This document shows, one piece after another, positions 7,775-17,245 of a stretch of 64,000 bases of DNA. Each line of letters starts with the position of its first letter. Within the stretch, counting starts at the first letter, position 1. Location of the stretch: positions 124,001 through 188,000 of the forward strand of contig JACKHN010000012.1 of NCBI GenBank assembly GCA_020638975.1, written 5' to 3'. The position numbers and the translations under genes are program-made. The notes beneath the pieces were generated by a model. It did not search any database, was not told the DNA's origin, and saw only the letters and a program-made list of their open reading frames with translations. This DNA is from Planctomycetaceae bacterium (GTDB lineage Bacteria > Planctomycetota > Planctomycetia > Pirellulales > Pirellulaceae).

Positions 7775-10041
7775 ACTGGCTTCCGATGTTTGGTGCCTGG
7801 CAGTTTGCGGCGGCGGGCCTCGCCGGAGCAGTCGGCACGGTGCTGTTGCACTTGTTGAATCGCCGTCGACATCAAGTCCTGCATTGGGGCGCGATGGCGT
7901 TCTTGCAACAGGCGGTTAAGAAGAATCGGCGAGTCATTCAGGTGCGTGATGCGATTCTGCTGACGCTGCGAACGCTCGCCGTGCTCATGTTCGGACTAGC
8001 CTTGGCACGCCCGCACTTCGCCGGCAGTGATACACTGGCCGGGCCGCAACCGATCCACGCGATTATTGTGATCGACAATAGCCTAAGCATGGCGTACCGC
8101 GCGCTCGACGGGTCGCTACTGAATCAAGCGAAGCAATCTGCTCGTGAACTTATCGAGCGATTACCGGAAGGAAGCAGCATCTCGTTACTCGCGGCTTGTG
8201 GTGCCGACTCGGACGCCGCACGGGATCCAATGCTCGACATGCAGGATGCACTCGCTGCGATCGAACAGATCGAAATCGTCGACTCGACAGCAAACATCGG
8301 TGCGATCTTCGAGCGGGTTCGGAAGGCCGCGGCGTTCGAAACCAATCAACCACTACGAATCATCCTTTTAACCGATCAACAAGCCGCAACATGGGCCAGT
8401 GTCCCGAGTGCGGAGGACGTTCGAGGTCTTCCACAGCTTCAGTTCGTCGATGTCGCACCGCGGCAACGGGATAACACGTGGGTCGCCGAGATCGGAGTGC
8501 AAGACGGATTCGCCGAAGCTCGCACGGCGTCCACGATCCTCGTACATGTCGAACGCAATGGCGGCAACTCCGTGCGTCACGCGGAAGTCTCGCTGCTCGT
8601 ACATGAACAGCTCGTCGGAACGAGAACCGTACTGCTACAGGCGGGGCACTCTTCTCAAACGGTGACCTTCGAGCACGCGTTCAACACGAATGCAACAAGC
8701 GGGCTCGTGTACGTGCCCATCAAAGCAGTAATTACTCCCGATCGATTGACCATCGACGACGTGCGTTATGCCCTCCTCCCGGTGGTGCCGCGACTACCGA
8801 TCGTTTTCGTCGACCAATGCGGTGCGAGCGAGGAAGACGTGCGGCGCGGACGAATCGGCGAGACAAGAACGTTGCGACGTTTGCTCGATAGCGATCGAGA
8901 CGATGATTTGCGCGAGGTGGTCCTTGGCCAGCGTCATGTAAAACTCGATGAGCTAGAAACGGAGGCAATCGATGACGCCCGCCTTGTTGTTGTCGCCGGT
9001 GTGGAACGCCCTGAGAACAAAGTCGTTATGCTTCGGCGTTTCGTCGAAGAGGGAGGGCAACTGCTGATTGCTGCCGGTGGTGCATTCTCGGCACGGCAAT
9101 GGAACGATCAGGCTTGGCTTGACGGCAACGGAATCCTTCCCGCTCCGCTGACGGGACGCACGCTTGGTGCAACGCCCGACGAAACACAAGGAGAACTGTC
9201 ACCTCGGCTATTGTCGTTCGAAAGTCTGCAGCAAAGTTCGTGGCTGCGGCTGCCGGATGTTTCGGACGAGACTTTGCGTGATCTTTATGCTGAGCCACTA
9301 TTCTTCAAGACAGTCGAAGTCAACGCATCACAAGACTTTGCGTCGTCCTATCGCACGGTTGCGCGGTTGGAGAGTCCGGGTGGTCCGCCGCTGTTCGTTG
9401 AACGCAATATCGGCAAGGGCCGCGCGATGTTCTTTGCTTCGGGGATCTCGTCGCCTTGGAACACGCTTCCGATATCAAACGCCGTTGCCCTGCTTGATCG
9501 ACTCGCACGGGAGATGATCTGCTCGACGATCGCGGATCACAACACGACGACTCAGAATGGCATTCAAATCGAGCTACCCATCGTCGCTCGTAATGCGAAG
9601 GTGATGCTACAACGACCGGACCTAGGAGTCGCCGAACCGCTTACACCCGATTACTTCGACCGCGAACGTTTTGGTGTGACGATCCCTGCGGTGTATCGCC
9701 GAGGAATTTACGGCGTCGCGGCGCTGCCTGTCGAGGAAGGCAGTTTGCGTGCGACCGCTGACCCAACTTGGAATACAGAAATCGCCGTGAATGGTGACGC
9801 GACCGAATCGGATTTGACGACGGTCGACGACGCCTCAGTAGCGGCATTGTCTCAATACGTCGCTGTCAGCGTCGCGCATTCGGGCGAAGAAGTCAGCCTC
9901 GTCGATACACAAACGGTGGCACACGGGCTCTGGTGGTGGTTCACCCTGGTCGTACTTGCCCTGTTGCTGGCCGAGACATTGATCCTGGCCACCGCGCATC
10001 GTCAACGTCGAACGCTCCGCGAGCCGGAGTGGGTGACATGA
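7771..10041 (+). CDS. BatA-like membrane protein with von Willebrand A domain
   Basis: A 756-residue protein from ATG 7771, which overlaps the upstream stop by four bases; the frame is open further upstream but only antiparallel to real coding sequence. The N-terminus is the BatA membrane anchor (AVGTVLLHLLNRRRHQVLHW), with a second helix at about 61-80. A VWA domain with a complete DxSxS metal site (IDNSLSM, residues 102-106) follows. A long beta-rich middle part and a C-terminal transmembrane helix (WWWFTLVVLALLLAETLIL) complete it. Bat proteins work with MoxR ATPases in envelope stress or complex assembly, and a moxR gene lies downstream in the same operon. Confidence 0.88.
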   Translation: MNWLPMFGAWQFAAAGLAGAVGTVLLHLLNRRRHQVLHWGAMAFLQQAVKKNRRVIQVRDAILLTLRTLAVLMFGLALARPHFAGSDTLAGPQPIHAIIVIDNSLSMAYRALDGSLLNQAKQSARELIERLPEGSSISLLAACGADSDAARDPMLDMQDALAAIEQIEIVDSTANIGAIFERVRKAAAFETNQPLRIILLTDQQAATWASVPSAEDVRGLPQLQFVDVAPRQRDNTWVAEIGVQDGFAEARTASTILVHVERNGGNSVRHAEVSLLVHEQLVGTRTVLLQAGHSSQTVTFEHAFNTNATSGLVYVPIKAVITPDRLTIDDVRYALLPVVPRLPIVFVDQCGASEEDVRRGRIGETRTLRRLLDSDRDDDLREVVLGQRHVKLDELETEAIDDARLVVVAGVERPENKVVMLRRFVEEGGQLLIAAGGAFSARQWNDQAWLDGNGILPAPLTGRTLGATPDETQGELSPRLLSFESLQQSSWLRLPDVSDETLRDLYAEPLFFKTVEVNASQDFASSYRTVARLESPGGPPLFVERNIGKGRAMFFASGISSPWNTLPISNAVALLDRLAREMICSTIADHNTTTQNGIQIELPIVARNAKVMLQRPDLGVAEPLTPDYFDRERFGVTIPAVYRRGIYGVAALPVEEGSLRATADPTWNTEIAVNGDATESDLTTVDDASVAALSQYVAVSVAHSGEEVSLVDTQTVAHGLWWWFTLVVLALLLAETLILATAHRQRRTLREPEWVT

Positions 10042-12383
10042 CACAGTACATCGCCTGGCTGTTGGGCTTCGAGAACGTTCGTTCGATCGATGCCATCCAT
10101 GTGACGCTCGCCGCACCTTGGGCTGGCGAACATTTGTGGGCGGTGATTGGCACCTGCGTGATTGCGATTGGCGGAGTCGTCACGTTTTATCGACACTTCG
10201 AGAATTGCAAGTCACGGGCATTACGAGTCACGCTGGCAACGCTCCGAGCGGCGCTGTTGTGTCTGTTGCTTTTGACTCTGGCGGCACCGTTGGTTCACAG
10301 TTCGGCGACCGTTTTGCGGCGACCGCTGGTGTACCTCGTACTGGATGATTCTGAAAGCATGAGCGTAGCAGACGGACGATCGGACCAACTGCAACGCGTC
10401 TTCAGCGATCAAGGAGGTCGCTTCATCCAACACTTGGAAGTGGAAGCGAAGTGTCGCGTCGAGGCATTTCGGCTCAGGAGCGACGCTGCGAATTCCCTTG
10501 CCAAGATCGATCGGCATGCGATTACCAGCAAGCTGAAGGCGGATGGCAAGACGACTCCGTTGCTCGCCGCTTTGACCGCGCTGCCGAAGCAGGCTCGATC
10601 CGAACGAGTCGCCGCTGTGATTGCGTTCAGCGACTTTAATGATACGTCAGGCAATGAGGCACAGGACGCATCGCGTGTTACGCTTCCATCCAACGGCATT
10701 CCAATCCACACCGTCGGACTTGGGGCAACATCGTTGATCGACATCAGCGTCGAATTGCGGACCGAAGCAAAGGTCAAGCTGGGCGAACCAACAACGGTAA
10801 CGGTCGAATTACAGCAGAGCGGTCTCGACCAGGCACTCGCCACCGTATCGATCGAGGCACGTGCCTTAGACACAGAATCCGGCGACGCACAGCAATCGCT
10901 ACGGCTAATCACCGAACGAACAGTAACACTCGACACGACGTCATCGGCATTCGACGTATCGTTCACTCCCGAGTCTGCCGGATTGATTGAACTCGTCGCC
11001 AGGGTTGCTCCTATTCGCGACGAAACACTGCTTGACAACAATGTCGCAACGCGACGAGTCGGCGTGATCGAAGACTACTTGCGGATCAATTACGTCGACT
11101 ACGAACCCAACTGGGAGTGGCGATTCGTTAAAGAAGTCATTGGTCGCGATAAGCTTGTCGGTCGCGAAGGCTTTCGTACCTATCTTGCCTCGTCGTCGAC
11201 CAGCGTTCGCTTGCAGAACGAGTTGTTCAACAAGGAACTCGTCCAGCCGCGAAGTGAGTTTTATGCGAACGATGTGTTGTTCCTCGGCGATGGGCCGCGT
11301 GAGATGTTCACACCCAAATTCTGCGAGTTGACAGAGGAGTTTGTCAGTCGCTTTGGTGGCGGATTGATTGTGGTTGCAGGGCCACGATTCGGCCCGCACG
11401 AGTTGGCCGACACACCACTCGCCAAAATGCTTCCGGTGCTTCTTGGCGATGAAGGCCGATTGCGAGATCAAGCCGAGTTCTCGCTCCGGCGGACCAAGGA
11501 AGCCGTCCTCTATCCGTTTATGCAACTTGCCGACTCCGAAGCCGAGGACGCCGCCGCCTGGAACAATTTGGAGAAGCTTCCGTGGTATCAACCGGTTGCT
11601 GGCGTCCACGAGCTTGCACGGGTTCTCGCGGAGCACCCAACGGATCTGTGCGAGGATGGCAAGACACCGCAACCGCTGATCGCGATCCGCCCCTACGGCA
11701 AAGGCCAAGTCGTTTACATCGGCTTCAACGAGATGTGGCGGATGAGGAAACGATATGGCGATCGCTACTACCAGCGATTTTGGTCGCAATTGATCTATCG
11801 ACTCGGGATGAGCCACGCGGTCGGCACCGAGAAGCAGTTCGTCGCCGGGTTTGATCGGTTTGCGTATGCTGTGGGAGATGAAGCGATATTTTCTGTCGAA
11901 GCGTTTGACGGCGATTATCAACCGTTGGGGATGAGCCAACTGAAGGACGGTTCGCTCGTGGGCGAGTTGACCGTTCCTTCGACCGAGGGCGAGGTGGTTC
12001 GCAAGCTTTCGCTATCGACGACGCGGCCCGGACATTTTGAAGCGGCGATTCCGATTCCCGCAGCAGGGCGTTACACCGTGCGACTCACTGATCCGATCAC
12101 AGGACGGAGTTATGAACGGAGTTGCGTGGCCTCAAGTACCTCGATAGAAACAAATCGAGTTGTCCGCAACTCAGAACTGCAAGAGTCGATCGCCACCGCG
12201 ACGGGCGGGAACGCGTATGATATCTCACGAGTAGACGACTTGATTCGTGAACTCAACCTGGAGCCAACCTTAGAGCAAGATCATCGGCAAGTTGCCTTGT
12301 GGAATACGCCAGCCTGGTTCTTGTTGGTCGTAGGTTTAATGTTAAGCGAGTGGACGATTCGCAAACTGGCGTTCTTACGATGA
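10038..12383 (+). CDS. Membrane VWA-like protein with glutamine-amidotransferase-like fold
   Basis: A 781-residue protein starting at ATG 10038 with a four-base overlap with the previous stop. Two N-terminal membrane helices (about 32-50 and 64-84) precede a VWA-like domain (YLVLDDSESMS; D103, S105, S107). A later section (VLFLGDGPREMF, then GGGLIVVAGPRFG) resembles the class I glutamine-amidotransferase-like fold seen in many planctomycete VWA proteins, with no catalytic Cys visible. A C-terminal helix (WFLLVVGLMLSEW) anchors the end. It is probably a partner of the BatA-like protein in the same envelope complex. The next gene overlaps by ATGA. Confidence 0.82.
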   Translation: MTQYIAWLLGFENVRSIDAIHVTLAAPWAGEHLWAVIGTCVIAIGGVVTFYRHFENCKSRALRVTLATLRAALLCLLLLTLAAPLVHSSATVLRRPLVYLVLDDSESMSVADGRSDQLQRVFSDQGGRFIQHLEVEAKCRVEAFRLRSDAANSLAKIDRHAITSKLKADGKTTPLLAALTALPKQARSERVAAVIAFSDFNDTSGNEAQDASRVTLPSNGIPIHTVGLGATSLIDISVELRTEAKVKLGEPTTVTVELQQSGLDQALATVSIEARALDTESGDAQQSLRLITERTVTLDTTSSAFDVSFTPESAGLIELVARVAPIRDETLLDNNVATRRVGVIEDYLRINYVDYEPNWEWRFVKEVIGRDKLVGREGFRTYLASSSTSVRLQNELFNKELVQPRSEFYANDVLFLGDGPREMFTPKFCELTEEFVSRFGGGLIVVAGPRFGPHELADTPLAKMLPVLLGDEGRLRDQAEFSLRRTKEAVLYPFMQLADSEAEDAAAWNNLEKLPWYQPVAGVHELARVLAEHPTDLCEDGKTPQPLIAIRPYGKGQVVYIGFNEMWRMRKRYGDRYYQRFWSQLIYRLGMSHAVGTEKQFVAGFDRFAYAVGDEAIFSVEAFDGDYQPLGMSQLKDGSLVGELTVPSTEGEVVRKLSLSTTRPGHFEAAIPIPAAGRYTVRLTDPITGRSYERSCVASSTSIETNRVVRNSELQESIATATGGNAYDISRVDDLIRELNLEPTLEQDHRQVALWNTPAWFLLVVGLMLSEWTIRKLAFLR

Positions 12384-14299
12384 GCGGATTGCAAACATTT
12401 CGATCTCGGCTTGGGAGACTGAAGACCCGGCGAGCACTGACGCGTTGGCAAACGGCAATTGCGCGCAGCCTTGTTCTCGTCGTGATCGGCCTCTTTGCGT
12501 TGCTGCTGATCGACTATGTGCTTCGCTTAGAAGTAGTGCCGCGATTGTTCGCGATCATGGTCATCGTGGGCACGGTGGCGTGGTGGGCCGTTCGTCGCAT
12601 TCTGCCTGACATCTCAAAGCAAGAGTCGGTTATCGACATCGCTCTTCAGTTGGAGCGCACGCACGGAGTGGACAGTGATCTTGTTGCCGCTCTCCAATTT
12701 GACGCCGCCGCCGAACGCGGCGTTGCGGCAGACTCCTTTGCCGCAACGTGTGAGCCGACGGCGCTAGCTGCGGGTAGTGGTACACTTTGCCGTAAGTCGG
12801 GCACTCCTGCCCGACAAAGGACGGCCAAGAGTGGCCATCCTACTTTCAAGAATCGCAAACTGTACCACTACCTAGCCGCGGGCTCCGGTGATTGGCGTGG
12901 GCCCGCGGCCAACGCCGTCGGCTCATCCGCCGCACCTCCCATGACAACGTCCCTGGGGTCTGCGACGCTGCAAAGAGCGGTCATCGAGCGAACTGCGAAG
13001 ATCGCGGAAACGCTTGATCTTCGCTCGGCAGTTCCCAAAACGGACGTGCGACGTGCGACGTGGCTGGCCGTGATCGCTGTCGTGTCGGTTTCGGCGTTCT
13101 GCCTCTCGTTCCCTGGTCATGCAAATGCGTTTTGGAATCGCCTGTGGCTGGGCACGGTCAGTTATCCGACGCGCACAATCATTCACGAAGTGGCGGTGAA
13201 CGGTCGACCGGACGCGGCACGCGTAGTGGAAGGCGAATCGGTCGAGATCGTTGTAAAGTGTTCGGGTGTCACGCCAATCGACGGCAAGGTAATGCTGCGC
13301 GGAGTCGAAACCGGTGACTCGACCTCCGTGACGCTGCAGCGTCTCGATGAGTCAAATGATGGGGTGGTTTACGCGGCAGACGGGCCGCCCTTGAATGAAC
13401 CGATCGAATTGATGATTCAGGTCGGCGACGCAAAGACCTCGCCGCGACGCATCGCGATCATTCGCCGTCCGCTCGTCGAGTTGACGATTGAGGCCGTGGC
13501 TCCAGCCTACATGCAGCGCGATAGTATTCGCCAACACGAACATTACATCCAGGTGATGGAAGGTTCCAATGTCAACTTGTCGCTTCGCTGCACCAATGGC
13601 AAACGACTAGCGGAAGTCCGTTTTGAGCCGATCTCGGAGGGCGATGAGCCGGCACCACCGAACCCGATTGCGTTCACACCAACGGATGCAGCGCGCACAT
13701 CCTGGCACCTCGACACCGCCACGTCCGCGCTGACTCGAATCGCGAAGGACTTCCAGTTTCGCATTACGGTTGTTGATGAAGATGGACTCGCCACCTATCA
13801 TCCGATTGAGGGTGCGGTGCGTGTCAAGCGAGATCGCGGGCCGACGGCGACCATCGCGACGCAGCTTCACGCGATCCTGCCTAGCGCGCGTCCAACGGTC
13901 GCAATCCATGCGGAAGACGATTTCGGAATCGGTGCCATCGCAGTGCACGCACGACGCGCGGAGATGCGAGATCCTGGAGCTGAAGAAGAGAAGTCGGTTT
14001 CAATTCGCATTCCGGTAGAAGACACTGGTCAGGCATGGCGTGACCGAGTTGTCCATGGCGAGCAACTTCTTGACCTGAGCCCGCTGCGACTTGTCGAACA
14101 TGATAAATTGCTCGTGTGGCTTGAAGTCATTGACTATCGTGGCGAATGGTCAGGGGTTTCGGCAGTATCCGAGCCGATCACGCTGGACGTCGTGGACGAA
14201 CGCGGCGTACTCGATGCGATTTTGCGTTCCGATGCCGATGCGGAACAGATACTGACGGATGTGATCGAGAGGGAACTCGGCTTGAAAGGTGATCGATGA
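12380..14299 (+). CDS. DUF4175-like membrane protein carrying an in-frame repeat insertion
   Basis: A 639-residue protein from ATG 12380 (four-base overlap upstream). Transmembrane helices at about 28-48, 54-74 and 225-248 are followed by a large extracytoplasmic beta-rich region. It is a relative of the protein at 46793-49165: both have three helices, then a segment like RLWLGTVSYPR-TIIHEVAVNG. Between LVAALQFDAA and LGSATLQRAVIERT, residues about 111-190 are foreign. They are encoded by nested palindromic repeats (12722-12925), lie in the loop between helices 2 and 3, and are rich in Arg, Lys, Gly and Ala. The frame stays open through them. Whether the product still folds is unknown. The next gene starts at 14296, again overlapping by ATGA. 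Confidence 0.8.
   Translation: MSGLQTFRSRLGRLKTRRALTRWQTAIARSLVLVVIGLFALLLIDYVLRLEVVPRLFAIMVIVGTVAWWAVRRILPDISKQESVIDIALQLERTHGVDSDLVAALQFDAAAERGVAADSFAATCEPTALAAGSGTLCRKSGTPARQRTAKSGHPTFKNRKLYHYLAAGSGDWRGPAANAVGSSAAPPMTTSLGSATLQRAVIERTAKIAETLDLRSAVPKTDVRRATWLAVIAVVSVSAFCLSFPGHANAFWNRLWLGTVSYPTRTIIHEVAVNGRPDAARVVEGESVEIVVKCSGVTPIDGKVMLRGVETGDSTSVTLQRLDESNDGVVYAADGPPLNEPIELMIQVGDAKTSPRRIAIIRRPLVELTIEAVAPAYMQRDSIRQHEHYIQVMEGSNVNLSLRCTNGKRLAEVRFEPISEGDEPAPPNPIAFTPTDAARTSWHLDTATSALTRIAKDFQFRITVVDEDGLATYHPIEGAVRVKRDRGPTATIATQLHAILPSARPTVAIHAEDDFGIGAIAVHARRAEMRDPGAEEEKSVSIRIPVEDTGQAWRDRVVHGEQLLDLSPLRLVEHDKLLVWLEVIDYRGEWSGVSAVSEPITLDVVDERGVLDAILRSDADAEQILTDVIERELGLKGDR
12751..12925. repeat. GC-rich palindromic repeat inside a CDS, interrupted by a second element
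   Basis: The outer arms, from TGAGCCGACGGCG at 12751 and ending at CGCCGTCGGCTCA 12925, pair over about 25 bp with a few mismatches. Between them lies another element (12775-12874). Without that element and one copy of its 8-bp direct repeat, the palindrome would be about 67 bp. Immediately upstream a separate 9-bp perfect hairpin occurs (12722-12749, GTTGCGGCA with TGCCGCAAC). All of this is translated within the gene at 12380. Confidence 0.75.
12775..12874 (+). mobile_element. 100-bp cloverleaf-like palindromic element (MITE-like), copy 1, inside a CDS
   Basis: The ends form a long stem (12773-12790 with 12855-12872, 17 of 18 pairs) enclosing two hairpins: 12796-12815 (GTCGGGCA/TGCCCGAC, perfect) and 12818-12841 (about 8 of 9 pairs). 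The element lies between 8-bp direct repeats GCTGCGGG (12767-12774) and GCCGCGGG (12875-12882). A second copy at 29596-29695 on the other strand has about nine mismatches in 100 aligned positions. It encodes no protein of its own; mobility would need a transposase supplied elsewhere. Confidence 0.75.
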
Positions 14300-16125
14300 G
14301 AGTCTCGAATGTGCCCCAAGTATTGTGTTCGAGGAATGGGCCTCAAGGGATGAAGATCCCGTTCGAGAACCGTGTCGTCGTTGCCTATGTTTTGATGTGC
14401 GTTGCGGCATTCGTTGCAACACCAACTCGTACGGCCAGGGGACAACAACCCGCGGATCTCGGCGAGCGACTTGATTCACATCAGCAAGCAAAGGTTCTAG
14501 CGACGGAGTTGGTCACATCGATCTTCGATGTTCAGCTTCGCCATCTCGAGGAAAATGGGCTCTCGGAGCGTCCGCTCTATGCCGAAATTCGAGCGTCTCG
14601 TGACAAGATCGATCAGCTTGCGTCCGGCGAGATGGAGCAGTTAACGGCCCTTCTGCAAAGCGTGCAAGCCAATCCTGATGGAAATCGCGATGGTCTGCTT
14701 GCGGAATCGCGAGTTGCCGCGCGCCGCATCGCCGTCGCCATGATGGCGGAACGCCAGCGATTGCGTGGACGTCTGCGGACTTCGCGAACCCTGGACTTGT
14801 TGCGTCAGATGATCGCCCTTGAGCAGCAAGTGATCGCCGCGACGGAGAGCCTCTCATCGCGTCCGGATACCGAGCAACAGCAGACTGCTTCCCAGATCGT
14901 TCAATCGCAATTGGATCTTTCCGTTCTGTTCGAGCAACTGCATTTAATGCTTCGGCAGGTCGAGGAAGTGGTGGGGCCGGAACGTATCAGTGCTGCGGCT
15001 GTTCTCGAGCACTTTTCGACGACGCAAGCCGAGGAGCAGATTGCCAAGGCGATAGCTCTTCTAAAGGAAGAGAGCTACACCGAAGCACAAAAAAGTGAGC
15101 AACTTATTCTGGCAGCGTTCGAAGAAGCCTTGCGACTCATGCGCCAGGCAGACAAGTTAGAAGAAGAAGCTCGCCGGAAGGCACTCGAAGCGATCGCGAA
15201 AACTGTCAAGGAGCAACGGGATCTACGACAGCAAACCGAGGCAGCGGAATTGTCGGACGCGGAGGAACGCGATGCCTTGGCCGCTAGGCAACAAGCAATT
15301 GCCGAACAACTCGAACGACTGCGTGAATCGCTCAGCCAATTAGCGCAGGTTGGTGAACAGATGCTGGCAGCCACCGACGCTGCCTCGGAGGCGGTGAAAC
15401 ATCTTGATGACGGAGAGAAAGACCAAGCGATCGAACGGCAGGACACCGTTGTCAACATGCTTGAAGATATCGCACAGCATTTGAAAGCCGAGGAGTTTGA
15501 TCCGGAAGCTCTGGCCGATCGAGCGGCACAACTGGAGGAGCTTAAAGCTTCGTTGAACGAGTTGGTGGATAAGCAAGCGGAAGCGAGCGAGCTGGCAGCG
15601 GCTGATCCAGCGTCGGCGGCGGAACTAGAAGCTGCGATCACCGACGGGCTAAAGGAGGCTGACGACGCAAGTGAATTGAGCAACGGCGTCGAAACGAGTC
15701 TGGATGAGGCTCAGGAGGCGGTCGCCAATGCGGAGCAAGCACTGGAGGACGGTTCGCCTTCTGCAGAGCAGAATCGACTTGAAGCGGTCGAGAACGCGGA
15801 AAATGCGTTGATGGAGGCGGCGGCAGAAGTGCAGTCGCAACTGTCCGATGTACAACAAGCCATGGAGGCCGCCAATCCCTCGGAGGCGAATCCATCTTCG
15901 GACAGCACCTCGAAAAATGAAGCGTCCAGTGGTACAACCCGTGATGCAGGATCGACAGGCATCTCGGAGCAAGCATTAGACGTCGAGTCACGGAGCTTTC
16001 AAAAGGAGGCTTGGTTCGCGAGATTGCCAGCGGATTTACAAAATCGAATTCGAGCGGCAACTCGCCGCCCGGCGCCGCGAGGCTACGAAACGAGATTGCA
16101 ACGATATTTTCAAACTGCAGATTGA
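14296..16125 (+). CDS. Exported coiled-coil protein of the MoxR/Bat operon
   Basis: A 609-residue, strongly helical protein rich in Glu, Ala, Gln and Leu. Heptad-like segments from about residue 90 to 540 predict long coiled coils. The N-terminus has a hydrophobic signal (VVVAYVLMCVAAFVATPT) ending before QQPADL. An internal ATG at 14350 may be the true start, since it gives a normal signal peptide; the ATG at 14296 overlaps the upstream stop. The C-terminus WFARLPADLQNRIRAA, then PRGYETRLQRYF, resembles tails of proteins from similar planctomycete operons. It probably acts as a periplasmic spacer or scaffold with the preceding membrane protein; the gene at 45031-46776 is its counterpart in the second operon. 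Confidence 0.8.
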   Translation: MRVSNVPQVLCSRNGPQGMKIPFENRVVVAYVLMCVAAFVATPTRTARGQQPADLGERLDSHQQAKVLATELVTSIFDVQLRHLEENGLSERPLYAEIRASRDKIDQLASGEMEQLTALLQSVQANPDGNRDGLLAESRVAARRIAVAMMAERQRLRGRLRTSRTLDLLRQMIALEQQVIAATESLSSRPDTEQQQTASQIVQSQLDLSVLFEQLHLMLRQVEEVVGPERISAAAVLEHFSTTQAEEQIAKAIALLKEESYTEAQKSEQLILAAFEEALRLMRQADKLEEEARRKALEAIAKTVKEQRDLRQQTEAAELSDAEERDALAARQQAIAEQLERLRESLSQLAQVGEQMLAATDAASEAVKHLDDGEKDQAIERQDTVVNMLEDIAQHLKAEEFDPEALADRAAQLEELKASLNELVDKQAEASELAAADPASAAELEAAITDGLKEADDASELSNGVETSLDEAQEAVANAEQALEDGSPSAEQNRLEAVENAENALMEAAAEVQSQLSDVQQAMEAANPSEANPSSDSTSKNEASSGTTRDAGSTGISEQALDVESRSFQKEAWFARLPADLQNRIRAATRRPAPRGYETRLQRYFQTAD

Positions 16126-16136
16126 AAGCGGATTCG

Positions 16137-17183
16137 GTGACCACAGAGCAAACGATCGAACGAGAACAAGACGATGTCGTCGCCGTTCAGCGGTGTCAGG
16201 CGGCGTATCATCGGATTCGCGACGAGTTAAACAAGGTGATTGTCGGTCAGGGCGAGGTGATCGAACAGGTTCTGATCACAATGCTATCCGGCGGGCATGC
16301 GTTGCTTGAAGGCGTGCCTGGTTTGGCAAAGACGCTGTTGGTCAGTTCTTTGGCCGAGTCGCTGCATCTGAGTTTTCGGCGGATCCAATTCACGCCCGAC
16401 CTGATGCCCAGTGACGTGACGGGCACGGAGGTAATTCAAGAAGATCCCGCCACACGCGAACGCCGCTATCGGTTCTTGCCGGGTCCGATCTTCGCGAATC
16501 TGCTGCTGGCCGACGAGATCAACCGAACGCCTCCCAAAACGCAAGCTGCGATGCTCGAAGCGATGCAAGAGCGGCAAATCAGCGCGGGTGGCGAACGGCA
16601 TCGGCTGCCAGCGCCTTTCTTTGTGCTAGCCACGCAGAATCCGTTGGATCAGGAGGGAACTTATCCGCTGCCGGAGGCACAGCTTGATCGCTTCCTGCTG
16701 CACATCAAAGTCGGTTACCCGACCGGCAGTGACGAGTGGGAGATCGCTCGACGGGTCACGAGTGGCCAGTTGGGATCGATCGAGCCTTGCATGTCCGGTG
16801 ATGAGATCCTTGAGCTACAGGAACTCGTGAAGCGGGTTCCGGTGAGCGATCAGGTGTTGGGGTACGCATGGGCGCTCGTGCGAGCATCACGGCCTGGAAC
16901 CGACGAGGCTCCTGAATTTGTCAACCAGTGGATCAACTGGGGGGCAGGGCCACGCGGTCTGATCACGCTCATCCTGTGCGCTAAGTCGCGAGCCGTGCTG
17001 CAAGGCCGCCATCACGCTACCGCGTCCGATGTGGAAGCCGTTGCGAAACCAGCACTACGACATCGAATCGCTGGCAACTATGCCGCTCAGGCAAAGCACT
17101 TGAACAGCGAGAAGCTGATTGAAATGCTTTTGGAAGCGGTGCCGAAGGACAAGCGGTACGAAGCCCCAATGACTAATGACTAA
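16137..17183 (+). CDS. MoxR-family AAA+ ATPase
   Basis: About 348 residues from GTG 16137, 11 bp after the previous stop; a TTG at 16122 is an alternative, and the open frame further upstream only overlaps the coiled-coil gene. Walker A is GVPGLAKT (about 59-66) and Walker B LLADEIN (about 123-129), followed by RTPPKTQAAMLEAMQE, the MoxR signature. The C-terminal lid helices are complete. MoxR ATPases act as cytoplasmic chaperones for VWA-protein complexes, and DUF58 and VWA genes flank it. The last residues (PMTND) are encoded by the start of the heptamer array, which supplies the stop codon. Confidence 0.93.
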   Translation: MTTEQTIEREQDDVVAVQRCQAAYHRIRDELNKVIVGQGEVIEQVLITMLSGGHALLEGVPGLAKTLLVSSLAESLHLSFRRIQFTPDLMPSDVTGTEVIQEDPATRERRYRFLPGPIFANLLLADEINRTPPKTQAAMLEAMQERQISAGGERHRLPAPFFVLATQNPLDQEGTYPLPEAQLDRFLLHIKVGYPTGSDEWEIARRVTSGQLGSIEPCMSGDEILELQELVKRVPVSDQVLGYAWALVRASRPGTDEAPEFVNQWINWGAGPRGLITLILCAKSRAVLQGRHHATASDVEAVAKPALRHRIAGNYAAQAKHLNSEKLIEMLLEAVPKDKRYEAPMTND

Positions 17184-17245
17184 TGACTAATGACTAATGA
17201 CTAATGACTAATGACTAATGACTAATGACTAATGACTAATGACTA
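17169..17245 (+). repeat. Perfect tandem array, 11 copies of the heptamer ATGACTA
   Basis: Seventy-seven bases made of eleven identical 7-bp units span the end of moxR and the gap to the DUF58 gene, whose ATG (17246) follows the last unit directly. Every reading frame through the array meets TAA or TGA within 15 bases, so changes in copy number cannot fuse the two proteins. Each unit also carries an ATG, giving a series of tiny start-stop frames (ATG ACT AAT GAC TAA). A related word occurs in the palindrome at 4882-4985. Confidence 0.95.

Noticed and set aside
10941..11939. 332-residue open frame on the minus strand
   Set aside because: It is antisense to the VWA-like gene, has no ribosome binding site and its composition follows the coding strand codon pattern.
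17169..17245. Heptamer array as a CRISPR or phase-variation switch of protein sequence
   Set aside because: There are no spacers, and every frame contains a stop, so copy-number changes cannot switch a protein frame.
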